Source: Solea solea
Lineage: Eukaryota > Chordata > Actinopteri > Pleuronectiformes > Soleidae
DNA length: 64,000 nt
Assembly: GCF_958295425.1 (NCBI RefSeq)
Contig: NC_081142.1
Coordinates: 5,722,917-5,786,916 of the forward strand
Reading direction: 5' to 3'
Under the pieces are notes generated by a model, which saw only the letters and a list, made by a program, of their open reading frames with translations, was not told where the DNA came from and ran no database searches. A program made the translations under genes and the position numbers. Shown here one piece after another: positions 44,801-55,257 of the stretch; within the stretch, counting starts at the first letter, position 1, and each line of letters opens with the position of its first letter.

Positions 44801-45906
44801 AAAAAGGACAGGAGGAGAAATGTAAGAAGCCCATGATTTAGATTCCTCTATTTATTTGCAAAAAATGCAATTCAGCCACTAGGGCTGCATAATTGACTCT
44901 TGGTTAAAGTCCAAAACTTGATAAATTAAAAGGGTTGTACATTTGTATAACAAAGGGCAACTGGTGCCAAATTAACAAGGCTGGATAAGAAATATGTTGA
45001 GCAAGGCAAGTTTGCAGTGGTAAAGGCACTTCCTCAGAAGAGATGCAGAGTTTGATGAGAAAGTGGAGGATGGAGCTGCCACACAAAAGATAAGGATGAG
45101 GATGGCTGAAGAGAAGGTACATGGATGTGCTAAAAGGGTACATGAAAGTGGCAGGAGGGATGGAGAAGGATAGAGAGGCAAAAATCCTCCTAATCAGGAG
45201 CAGCCAAAAGAAGAAGATTGTGATAAACTATAACTACACCACAGCATTTACTCATGACATCATTACTAGATCCAAACTTACTCGTCAAAAAGCCGATAGG
45301 TCTCGACTCTCTCTGACTGAAGATGATAAAACCTCTGGATTAAGCCTTTAAAGTCTGTAGAGACCTGCACACACATAATCACATTTCAGAGCTACAACAG
45401 AACATTTTACAGCATACCTGGTGGAAATGTAGAATAATATTAGAAACATAAAGACATTCAACATTTTGAATATATATTTTTATCGATGCAAACTTGTGCA
45501 AAGTTTGTGATTTTTGGGTTGTATCTTTGACCTTCCATTGTCGTTTTTTAGCAATTCATATACGAAACTGATCTAAAACTGACGTATTATTGATGCTTAA
45601 TGTTCTCGTTAAATTTTATTAACTATAACTAAAATGGACGTTTACTTACGAGCACTTTGTAGATATAAAATAAGTCAGTAACATGCAGTAAACTATTCCT
45701 GATATGAACAGTTGCCAGGTTACCATTAGCTTAGTTTAGCTTGTAGTTTAGATTAGCCTAGCTAAGCACATGTGAAGTGTCATTTCTCAGTCTAGGAGAC
45801 GGTTCCCGCTAAATAACAAACTTAAAACACTTACCATAATAAACTGTTGGAAAATACTGCTGTTGAGTTTACGGAGACTCGACAATGTCATATGTTTTTC
45901 AGTCAT
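41737..45906 (-). CDS. rex1bd: REX1 domain-containing protein, five coding exons, 173 aa
   Basis: Coding exons: 45906-45835, 45364-45282, 44772-44568, 42469-42381 and 41809-41737. All have GT/AG borders and join in frame to 173 codons plus stop, about the length of mammalian REX1BD (formerly C19orf60). Recognition rests on GHEAYLRTGPHYDFDHYKQL, VHEITQAFCGISKEVL and KEAISEIMQDFKYDSEE. The protein is soluble and largely helical, with a Lys/Glu/Gln-rich coiled-coil-like middle (residues about 90-140). It shares a domain with a REX1 DNA-repair protein described in algae; its vertebrate function is poorly defined. Its position next to crlf1, tail-to-tail, matches mammals. Confidence 0.93.
41975..42285. 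mobile_element. MITE-like repeat in rex1bd intron 4
   Basis: The left part reads GGGCAGGGTATTGAGAATGATACCC and the right part GTTTGATACCCAGCCCTAC, giving inverted GGGTAT/ATACCC and GGGC/GCCC words at the two ends. This is a teleost hAT-like non-autonomous pattern. Confidence 0.45.
42381..42469 (-). CDS. rex1bd: rex1bd coding exon 4
   Basis: TAKLQLARQRAQDHPEEEGC then QEKIQEIKH; helical and charged. Phase 0 in, phase 2 out. Confidence 0.88.
44325..44440 (-). mobile_element. LINE 3' end with (ATAGA)n tail
   Basis: The pentanucleotide tail AATAGAATAGAATAG (44328-44356) precedes TACTTTATTCATCCCCAAGG. Read on the minus strand this is the element's 3' end, with a short tandem tail replacing poly(A). 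The motif is frequent at 3' ends of fish LINEs. It lies in rex1bd intron 3. Confidence 0.6.
44568..44772 (-). CDS. rex1bd: rex1bd coding exon 3
   Basis: GHEAYLRTGPHYDFDHYKQL then VHEITQAFCGISKEVLDIKG and a helical stretch ending KQKLEL. This is the core of the REX1 domain. Confidence 0.96.
44940..45225 (+). mobile_element. RTE-like LINE 3' end
   Basis: Contains ACATGGATGTGCTAAAAGGG, AGGAGGGATGGAGAAGGATA and AATCAGGAGCAGCCAAAAGA, followed by AAGAAGA. The word order resembles the 3' end of RTE/Rex3-type LINEs in fish. It lies in the rex1bd intron between exons 2 and 3 and is antisense to the gene. Confidence 0.5.
45282..45364 (-). CDS. rex1bd: rex1bd coding exon 2
   Basis: VSTDFKGLIQRFYHLQSERV then ETYRLFDE, matching the I-x-x-L-V-Q-R-x-H-x-L-Q-x-E-R start of the REX1 domain. 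The GTGCAG acceptor is preferred over a nearer CTACAG because only the former keeps phase with exon 1. Confidence 0.92.
45835..45906 (-). CDS. rex1bd: rex1bd coding exon 1
   Basis: Codes MTEKHMTLSSLRKLNSSIFQ then QFIM, with donor GTAAGT in phase 0. A second in-frame Met at codon 6 is an alternative start. This exon is the least conserved part and is assigned from phase, position and a good donor. Confidence 0.75.
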
Positions 45907-46770
45907 TAAACGATGTTTTCATTCTGTATATGAATCAGCATCACGAGAGCCCGCCTACCCGGAATTGAAGGAAGAGCACGGAGCAAGAGTCGACTTCAAA
46001 ATAAAGGTTTGACATTGACCAGGGCAGTTTACGCTCACAAGGGAAATGCAAGTTTGTCTGATGTCGATATTTAAGATATTTTATTTTCAGTCTGTCGATG
46101 TTGAATCAACAGGTTCCTTCTGCAGTGATGTGATTTTATCTCTCATCTTGAACATAAAGTTGATGCTACTTTTATTTTGAAAAGTGTATAACGTTACTGG
46201 CGTCTGGCTGCCACCAACCAATCAAATACACTCCTGCACAAAAGAGGCAGCAGATCACTACTTCTTTTGATTGCAGATTATTTGCATTACCTTTATTATG
46301 AAAGAATATCAATGATGGACAATGACCTGATGTTTTGTGAGGACATCACGTGATCGTAGTTGTCTCTGTGATGAGATGGTTGATGAATTGTTGCACCTCA
46401 CTAACACTGGGCGTCTTCTCTGGTTTACATATAGGATAATAAAGCCTTGTACCAACATGGGGAGAGACTGAGTCTCGCGTAGCTACTACTGTGTAGAGAC
46501 GCGGGCACTCCCACGCCTCGAGTCTCCCTCTGCCACCCATTGGTCCACTCAGCATCTTCAGCACCACGCAGTCTGAACAGCGACACTCAGCCATGCAGTT
46601 TCTATCGGAGAGGGATGCTGCACAGTTACTATGACAATGTTTATCTCATCATCATCATCTTCAACCCTGGTAGCATTGTTTCATCAGTGTGTGTCGGCCG
46701 TTAACCGTCGGTACATCTGTTAAAGCTCATTGCCTCGAAGAGAGGAAGCTGTTTGTTTTTGGTTTTTTTC

Positions 46771-46782
46771 CACCACCACCAC

Positions 46783-46816
<34 letters not shown>
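46771..46816. repeat. (CAC)n(CAG)n trinucleotide repeat
   Basis: Five to six CAC units run directly into about ten CAG units upstream of the FAM78 start. Confidence 0.92.
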
Positions 46817-46817
<1 letters not shown>

Positions 46818-46921
46818 CAGATGCGCGGGCTCGGGGGTTTGCGTTTCTTCACCTGGTTTTCCCTCCGGTCGAGTCCACAGGCATGACGGTCTGTGACACC
46901 GGAACCGCTCGGGCTTTAGGA

Positions 46922-46944
46922 AGCAGCAGCAGCAGCAGCAGCAG
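46922..46944. repeat. (CAG)n trinucleotide repeat
   Basis: About seven AGC units in the probable FAM78 leader, followed by a further interrupted AACAGCAGCA. Confidence 0.9.
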
Positions 46945-47494
46945 TAACAGCAGCATCTCATGTTCAGTGCCGCATCCACAAGCCTCGCCGCCCGACCACC
47001 GGGTTCCCCGGTGTCCGCCGGTCACACGAAGGCTCTTGTGACATGACAGCTCGCGGGAAGAAGAGGAGGATTAAAGACTGCGGGCAGGGGTTGGAGAAGG
47101 ATAGGAAGGAAGAGGGAAAACTGAAACAGAGAAGACACAAAATCCCTCTGTGATTCTTCCTCCATATCTGCAGGACGTTTCTCTCTGTGGTCCTCAGAGA
47201 GTTCAGAGCACGGGGTCAATCACAGAGCCGGACTCCAGGAGCCGCTTCATGTGCCCGGGCATCATCATCAGAGCAGGTGCCAGCTGACGCAGATGGACCA
47301 AACCTGGATCCTGGTCTCATTAGACCCATCTAATGCTTTATTGTGATTCAGTTTGGGGCCTTTAGTGGATGGTGGCAGCCACCTTTGCACAGTCTCAGCT
47401 GATGCACAGCCTCACCGTGTTGACACTAGAGTCAGCCGCTGCTCCTGTCAGACTCACCTGGCTGCTTCTGACCATCACCTTCACCTGCACAGAC

Positions 47495-47760
47495 ATGGGC
47501 TGCATCCAGAGCATCGCCTGTAACAAGTCACGCATCAAACGGGAGAACATCGTGGTGTACGACCTGTCTGCCACCATCGACCACTGCCCCACTGTCATCG
47601 AGGAGAACTCGCCGATAGTACTTCGGTACAAGACGCCCTATTTCAAAGCCTCGGCGCGGATTGTGATGCCGCCCATTCCACGCAATGAGACATGGGTGGT
47701 AGGCTGGATCCAAGCCTGTACCCAGATGGAATTTTACAACACCTATGGAGACATCGGCAT
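47495..47760 (+). CDS. fam78: FAM78 coding exon 1
   Basis: Codes residues 1-88 and two bases of codon 89. Start [20 protein letters not shown], then [20 protein letters not shown] and the conserved tryptophan block [11 protein letters not shown]. The donor GTGAGT follows GGCAT. Confidence 0.94.
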
Positions 47761-50700
47761 GTGAGTTCACACCAGTGTCACCTGTGACATGCCGTCAGAT
47801 AAACGCGGTTTTAAAGCCTGTATACATATAAATAAATATGCAGCATATGTCGATAATACATTTAAAAAAAATATATATATATATATTGAAAGAACAAATG
47901 TGCAGGAAAACCTAGAGAACATGAGAGCTTGTTCTGTAGCAATAATTAAATCAAAATGTATTGCAAAGTAAGGCTTGGTAATAATTCAATAGCCAGATGT
48001 ATATATCATTATAATGTTAATGCACTTAACAACACAATAAATGTTATACCTAAGATTAGTGAAACGTTTCCAGGGTTAAATGTATCACTTCATTTTATTG
48101 GTTTCTTCAACATTCACTCAGGAGCAAAACCAAATTTTTCTATCGGACATTTTATTGCAATAATTTATTGCAATAATTATGTTTATGTTTTTTTTATTGT
48201 GATTGTCACATCCAAAACCTGGGTGCAACATGACAAGAGACTCCCTCCTCACAACTCCCTCGTACAAAACCTCTACAACACAGATTACTTTAAAGGTTTA
48301 TAAATACAAACACAAGACTTCCCCCCAAAAGGTTCAAGAAAGTCTGGAGTTGGGATGATCAGTGCTTTAATACTGAAACCTGCTGTGCAGGACCAATCAG
48401 CTCCCAGGATCCACCAACACACCCACTCACCTGCAATCATGCACACCTGCAACCAATGATACACTCACACGCCTGCAGAGAGACAAACACACACACAATC
48501 TTGTTATATCTTAGTGAGGACACACTTTTGACATAATGCTTTCCTTAGCCCAGGGTCTGCAATCTTTAGAATGAAAAGAGCCATTTATGTTATCTCTCCA
48601 CCAAAATAAAATGAATCTGGAGCTGCAAAACCCACTTGACCCATAAAATTAAGATAATATTACATGTAAAGTTGTTTATACACAGATATACTATATATAA
48701 AAAAGATTGATACTTTGTTGCATTAATTAAATTTAGACCCAACCTTTTACAAAGTGGAGGGGGAAGAAAAACAAACATATAATAATTATGAAGACCTAGT
48801 CCTCATAACTTTTTAATGAAATAAAAAGTAACCCACTCTGAAATAAATAAAGCAATATTTGGATTTTAATTGTCACGAGTATGTGGATCCAAAGATGGAC
48901 AGGACTCCAAATTGGCTTCCCATATTTCAAACAACAATTTGGGTTGGTTTCAATATCACATTTGACGTAGACATTGGATGTGATGCAAGCCACAGATTGC
49001 AGACCCCTGTCTTAGCCCCTTACTCTAACCTTAATCATCACAACTAAATACCTAACCTTAACCCTTACCCTAACCTTAAAACTGTGGGGTCCAGACAAAA
49101 TGTCCTCACAAAGATAGGTTTTTATATGTATCACAGTGATACAGTGCAGTACACTCACACACACAAAGACGACGCTGGGGTGGTAACAGAAAAGTTTTGA
49201 CCATATTGCCCAGTCTTATTACTGAGTATTTACTATTCAACAAACAGGAGACACCATTGAAACACAAAAGGAAAACACAAAACAATAAAATACACAAAGA
49301 GGCTAAAGAAAACAGAATAACACATCGTAGCTAAAGTATTAGAAGTGTCCAGGGTTTTTCTCATACATGAGATGATTAACAGTTTCAACAGAGAGATTCC
49401 TTTAGAATCGACTGGAAATTTTGGGAAAATGTTCCGAAAAAGGTGAGGTGACGAATGCAGAGCATTTGTGAACACAGCAGGTTAACTGTGCTCGTCAGCC
49501 TTCTTCATTTAAACGCCCACCAACAGATTCTGTTCCTGTGACTTTGGCACCTAAATAGGAGAGCTGCTATTAGAGGAGCTTAACAACAGTTGCTGCTCTC
49601 GCACTCAAATTGTACTCAAATTGTACCCACAGAGACATGTCCCCCCCCCTCCTCCACACCCCCTGGAAGGCATGTATGAGGGGGTGTTTAATCCCGCTGG
49701 GTTTAGGGAGTGGGAGTACGGGGTGAGAGGATGACACTTTGAGGTACAGTGTCATCAGACTGGCCACAAAAGCACAACAGATAGATGGAAGGGAGCCACA
49801 GGGTGACAAAACTGTTGGCTGAAACATAGAGATGATGATAATCCGCTGATACAATCACAAGATGCCATTTACAGGCTGCTCATCGTCAGCTTGTGTCTGG
49901 ATTCACATGTTGATCTTGTTGAAACTGTCTTAGTTTCCTCGTAAACAAAGATTTTTACAACTTTGCAAACCTCATGGACATGAATATGCCAGAAGAAGAC
50001 AGAAGACAGGGAAAAAAGACAGAAAAAGCTCCCTCCATTCCTTCCAGTCTGGCTGACATTGTAATCATTATTTCTTGATGCTTTATGCCAAACTGTTTTT
50101 TTCTGTTTCTGTGAAAAATAACTTTACAATTCAACGTGTGACATAAAAAGGAGAAAAATAGCAAACCCACAAACAGGAATCTCCCATTATCTCACATTTT
50201 TACTTTGACATTTTGCTGCAAATAATCCCACACTATGTTGTTCTGTGGGAGCCACTTTTTAATATTTGACACAGACACTTTTAGATGTTATCATTTCCAA
50301 AATATTCACTGTTCAATATTCAAATTTAAACTTCAAAACATTCAGCTCAATGGTGTAGTATCCCATACTTTCTGAAATAGTCAACTTCCAAACACACTTG
50401 AATTGAAACACATTGAAACAGTGTTTCTATGAAATACTAGTTCCACATGCTTCAGTGTACAAACCTCATTCCAACAGCTACAAAAAGTGGAACGCCTCGC
50501 AATTTACACAGGTGTATATTGCGTGGAAGGTTCATTGTTAGGAGAGAACCTTCATGGTTGTCTGACTCAGTGTGTGCTGAGAGCCACAATACAGGCAGCA
50601 GAAAGGAAATGGAGGAAATCAAAACACCCTGACGACCTGCTTTCCTATCATTCTCTTCTCTCCACCTTCACTGCCTCCATCTCTGCAGCCAAACAATCTT

Positions 50701-53700
50701 TCTATCAGACTAAAATTCAATCCTCTTTCTCTAACCCCAAAAAACTTTTCTCGATCTTCTCTAACCTCCTTGACCCTTGACACTTTATCAACTACTTTAC
50801 AAAAAAAGTAGATGACATTCACTCTTCTTTCTCAACCCCACCTCCTGATCTCACCACTGTACCAACCACAAATTCATCTCCTTCTCTATCCTCTTTCCCC
50901 CCTCTATCTCATGATCAAGTTCTTTCCCGAATAACGTCTGCCCGCCCCACCTCCTGCCTCCTTGACCCTATCCCTTCTCACCTTCTTCAGTCAATTGCTT
51001 CTGATCTTCTTCCTTTCCTCAACCTTCTCATTAACACATCTCTATCATCTGGTTGCTTTCCTGACTCTCTCAAAGAGGCCAGAGTGACCCCCCTCCTTAA
51101 AAGACCCATCTGAAGTAAATAACTACAGACCTGTCTCTCTACTTCCTTTTATTTCCAAAACTCTGGAGCGTGCTGTCTTTAATCAACTCTCTTCCTACCT
51201 TCTCCAGAACAACCTTCCTGATCCTCATCAGTCTGGTTTTAAGGCAGGTCACTCGACCGAAACTGCACTTCATGCTATCACTGAGCAACTCCACACTGCC
51301 AGGGCTGCCTCTCTCTCCTCTGTGCTCATCCTCTTGGACCTTTCTGCAGCGTTTGACACAGTTAACCACCAGATCCTTACTTCCTCCCTTCAAGAACTAG
51401 ATGTCTCAGGCTCTGTACTTACCCTACTCTCATCCTATCTTCCAAACCGAACATACAGAGTAACCTGGTGAGGATCTGTGTCAGAACCCTGTCCTGTAAC
51501 TACTGGGGTCCCTCAGGGTTCTGTCTTGGGCCCTCTCCTCTTCTCTCTATACACCAACTCTCTTGGTTCTGTTATTCACTCTCATGGTTTTTCCTATCAC
51601 AGCTACGGCGATGACACCCAACTAATTTTCTCTTTTCCCAGCTCCGAAACACACGTAGGAGAACAGACTGTCTGACCATCACCTGAAACTCAATCTCGAC
51701 AAGACCGAGTTTCTTTTTCTCCCAGGAAAGGGTTCTCCCACCACAGATCTGACCATCACCCTTGATAACTCTGTGGTAGCTCCTTCTCATACCGCAAGGA
51801 ACCTGGGTGTGACACTTGATGACCATCTCTCCCTCACTACCAACATTGCTGCAACAGCTCGATCTTGCAGATACATGTTGCACAACATCAGAAGGATATG
51901 GCCTCTTCTAACCCAGAAGGCGGCACAGGTTCTGGTCCAGGCTCTTGTCATCTCACGCTTGGACTACTGCAACTCTCTCCTGGCTGGTCTCCCTGCGTGT
52001 GCCATACGACCTCTTCAGCTCATCCAGAATGCAGCAGCTCGACTGGTCTTCAACTTACCAAAATTCTCTCACATTACACCACTCCTCCGTTCCCTTCACT
52101 GGCTTCCTGTCGCTGCTCGCATCCGCTTCAAGACTCTCGTACATGCGTTCCATGCTACAAACGGATCCAGTCCATACAATGTCATTACCAAAGCACAGTG
52201 ACTTACATCAGGGTGTCTCAATCCTGGTCCTCGTGCATGTTTTAGAAGTTTCCCTGCTCCAACACACCTGATTCTAATGGTCAGCTCATCTGGAAGCTCT
52301 GCAGACGCCTGATAACGAGCCCTTTATTAGAATCAGGTGTGTTGGAGCAGGGAAACACCTAAAACATGCAGGACGATGTGTCCCCAGGACCAGGATTGAG
52401 AAACACTGACTTACAGACTTTGAACTGTGTCTCTCTGACTGAGAGGAGAACCATCCAGCTTTTCCATAGAGCTCAATATAAACTGACCACTTCTGAACAA
52501 AAGCAATTTTAAAACTGCCATTTCGCAGACATTTTTGACTCTATCTTTACAAAATCTATATCAAGGTCTTCAGTCAAGCATTGTGACACCCACAATGAAG
52601 ACATTTCAGCAATATAAACTGGTCTTTGCTTTAAAATGAGTTTAGAAGTCAGTGGTGCTCTCTGTTTATTTTTGTTATGGATCTCACAAGGTGCCACACA
52701 CAGCTGATTCAGATAAGCAGATTAGACTGTTCACAGGTAAACACACAGTGAGAGTGTATATTCAACTCATTTAGGACATTATTGATTGTGTGATTGACTC
52801 AGTCTTCCGTCTCTAATATCTCCTCCTTCAGTGTGATTGTGTAAATGTAATGTCGATCACTTTCACAGTCGTGTTTGACTTCACTCACATGAGACTAACC
52901 CCTGATCTATCTATTCAGATGTTGGACATATTTTCTACTTTCCATCCCTCATCTTGCACAAATTTTCAACGTCTTTCTAATCATTCAGACATTCAGTTAC
53001 AAAAGTTTAATTCGTCATTTCAACTTCTCATTGTTACCAGTCCACAATGCAGCATGTCAGACTCGCTTCAGCTCAGACAGAAGGCAACAATCCCTCTGAT
53101 ATTTCTTCAGAAATTGTCTTTTGTTGTTAGATGACAAAATGCATTTCCAGCTCATGAATTATATAAAAGAATAAAAACAACAGATGTAATTTATATTAGT
53201 AATAAATGAAACACAGCAGCAGAAATTTCTTTCTGTTCACCCATGCAGCATAAATGAGCATCCTGCTGCAGTGATGTAGAGCTGTATTCTTGGGTAAAAA
53301 CAGCTGGTCACTTCAGTTTTGTACTTTAACATGATTAATGCGTTTGTTGGTTTCCAGCTGCAGATACAGTGATCTAATAGAAATAACACCAGGACTGTGT
53401 GGAATCAACTAAAAGTAAACTAAAAATAGCCACAATGGATCACGATCTGGTTTATTTTTTATTTACCTATTTACCAAACTACACGGTAACACAAATCTGT
53501 ATGAGGCCTTATTTTCCTTGGACCATAACCATCATCCATATTTGATCAAAATCCATTCTTTAGTTTGTTGCTCACAAACAGACAAACACTGGATGGCAAT
53601 ACCAGAATCAATATGTGGATTTTCCCAGAAGACTCTTTCATTTTCTTTATTTTATTTGTTTGTTTGTTTGTTTGTTTGTTTATTACTGTTATCATTTATG

Positions 53701-54592
53701 TATCTATATCTCTATATATCTGTTGTATCCTCATTTGCAAACAGATAATGTCCAATCCCAGGTTCGACCTTATCAAGACCAAAACCTGGTCCTGATAAGG
53801 TAGAACCTCATTTATTAGGAATTGGTTAAGTTTAAGGCTAAGATTTGAATTGTGGTCAGGTTAAAATAGGGATAGGTGTTAGTTAACTGGTTATGATTCA
53901 GGTTCAGGCTAAATTGAAGTCAGTGAAGAACAGCTTCACTAAGCCGCGTGTGTGTGTTTGTCACTTTGTGCTACATTTTACGTGTACGAAAAGTGCTATA
54001 CAAATAAAGATTGAGTGGTTGGTTCCTTCATACATTCATTGCAGGCTCATACTGTCTTGTCTCCTCCAGGTCGAGCTGGGAGCTGCCTCAGCTGCGAGAA
54101 GGTCTGGTGAGGGCCATCAGTGACTCAGACGGCGTGAGCTACCCTTGGTATGGGAATACAACGGAGACCGTCACCATCGTGGGACCCACCTCCAAGCCGT
54201 CCCGCTTCATTGTCAGCATGAATGACAATTTCTACCCAAGTGTTACCTGGGCTGTGCCAATCAGTGAATCCAACACACCCTTACTCACTAACATCAAACG
54301 GGACCAGAGCTTCACCACCTGGCTTGTGGCACTCAACACCACGTCCAGGGAAAAGATCCTGCTCCACACCATCAAGTGGAGGATGAGGGTTGATATTGCA
54401 GTGGATCCGTCCCTGCCTCTTGGCTCCAGAGCCAGGCTGGTGGGTCGGGTGCATCAGGACCAGCCTCGGGTGCTGACCCGCATGGAGCCCATCCCCTCTA
54501 ACGCCATGGGGAGGCCCAACGCCAACGATGCACAGGTCCTGATGTGGAGGCCGAGGAGAGGGCCTCCACTTGTTGTTATACCGCCCAAATAG
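47495..54592 (+). CDS. fam78: FAM78-family protein, two coding exons, 262 aa
   Basis: Exons 47495-47760 and 54070-54592 join as AT|G (Met of ...GDIGM-SSWELP). The 262-residue product matches the FAM78A/FAM78B family along its whole length: [85 protein letters not shown] and the C-terminus [20 protein letters not shown]. Function is unknown. I chose the ATG at 47495 because it has a G at -3 and +4 and opens MGCIQS, an N-myristoylation-like start (Gly2, Ser6) with Cys3 available for palmitoylation. The frame is open upstream to an ATG at 47369, giving a possible 304-residue form. Whether this is paralogue A, B or a third copy is unresolved. Confidence 0.95.
47840..50440. other. FAM78 intron, first part, no gene seen
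   Basis: AT-rich intron DNA with a short (TA)n at about 47870-47885 and a CCTTAACC-type repeat segment at 49000-49110. No open frame has recognisable content. Confidence 0.5.
49000..49115. repeat. CCTAACC/GTCCTCACAAAG dispersed repeat
   Basis: ACCTTAACCCTTACCCTAAC and GGGGTCCAGACAAAATGTCC, then TCACAAAGATAGG. It shares words with 26825-27050 and 37405-37575; a fragment AGTGAGGACACACTTTTGAC near 48515 may be its other end. Confidence 0.45.
50440..52200 (+). mobile_element. L2-type LINE with reverse transcriptase, inactive
   Basis: A broken plus-strand reading frame carries the RT blocks in order: [17 protein letters not shown] (about 51121), [30 protein letters not shown] (about 51334), [16 protein letters not shown] (about 51506), the active site as SYGDD (51601-51615), then [16 protein letters not shown] and [11 protein letters not shown] (about 51963). 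This order and wording are typical of L2/Maui-type LINEs. Stops (for example at 51471) and frame shifts show it is dead. Its 3' end is interrupted by a MITE at 52209. It lies in the FAM78 intron in sense orientation. Confidence 0.85.
52209..52408. mobile_element. palindromic hAT-like MITE with 8-base target duplication
   Basis: The ends CAGGGTGTCTCAATCCTGGT and (inverted) CAGTGTTTCTCAATCCTGGT flank long inverted arms (TGTTTTAGAAGTTTCCCTGC and TCCAACACACCTGATTCTAA against their inverses). The flanking octamers ACTTACAT (52201-52208) and ACTTACAG (52409-52416) agree at 7 of 8 positions, as expected of hAT transposition. No coding capacity. It is inserted at the 3' end of the L2 element. Confidence 0.8.
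53655..53681. repeat. (TTTG)n microsatellite
   Basis: About six TTTG units in the FAM78 intron. Confidence 0.9.
53950..54030 (+). mobile_element. retroposon tail fragment next to FAM78 exon 2
   Basis: ACGAAAAGTGCTATACAAAT followed by AAAGATTGA resembles the 3' tail common to several fish SINE/LINE families. It ends about 40 bases before the exon 2 acceptor. Confidence 0.35.
54070..54592 (+). CDS. fam78: FAM78 coding exon 2
   Basis: Codes residues 89-262 and a TAG stop. It opens [20 protein letters not shown] and carries about two-thirds of the protein. The acceptor is CTCCTCCAG. No frameshift or internal stop, so the gene looks intact. Confidence 0.96.
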
Positions 54593-55218
54593 AGCGTTTC
54601 ATCACATCACAGTGGGCCACTTCTGCAGCGAATCAGCCAGACGAAAACAGACATGGAAGCTCTGTAAGCAGGTTGTATGACCTGTTAACGGCATAAATAA
54701 GAATTAAATCTTTGGCGTGTAACATCTTGAAGGGACAACTGCCTTAATTACCCACTGCTGCCTTTGACGAGCCAGAAAGTATGTCAGTCTCGATGCCAGG
54801 TGCTGTTGAGCTGCTGGTTCTTCAAGCATTTATTTCAGTCTCAGCACAACTGAGCAAAGAATTGTATACCTTTGAAAAATTGGCCACCAGTGCTGGGATG
54901 TAACACGACTCTGCGCTGTAGTCTGGCCCAGAAAAGAAAGAAACGATGAATCAAGCCTGAACACAGCATGTTTTTTTTGTTTTTGTTTGTTTTTTTGTTT
55001 TTTTTTAAAAAAAAAAAACAAGGTTCTCCAGCCTTAATGATGACATCACCCTGGCCTGCTCTGTACTGCGCAGCACAGTGCTGCTTTTGAGTGGAACCAA
55101 GGAAAAGGTGCGTTTTTGTGTCACCAGGCTACACGGAGGCCAGTGCTGCTGTGGGGCCTGACTCACAACAGAGATTTACTAAATATCAAGTGATGTGACA
55201 CTGGATGGTGTGTTTGCA

Positions 55219-55257
<39 letters not shown>

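Larger units (their letters stand above)
45907..47494. promoter_or_regulatory. divergent rex1bd/FAM78 upstream region with CpG-rich leader
   Basis: About 1.6 kb separates the two divergent start codons. CpG content is raised at 46340-47110 with GC-rich stretches (for example CTCGCCGCCCGACCACCGGG). Trinucleotide runs (CAC)n-(CAG)n at 46771-46816 and (CAG)n at 46922-46944 lie where the FAM78 5' leader is expected. The open frames here (plus 46730-47041, minus 46346-46594) are not supported as genes. Confidence 0.5.

Noticed and set aside
46346..46594. 82-codon minus-strand frame in the rex1bd/FAM78 interval
   Set aside because: No recognisable domain, no splice link to rex1bd exon 1, and it lies in CpG-rich DNA where long chance frames are expected.
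46730..47041. 103-codon plus-strand frame with Thr and Ser runs upstream of FAM78
   Set aside because: The Thr/Ser runs are just translated CAC and CAG repeats, and there is no conserved motif. At most it is an upstream ORF in the leader.
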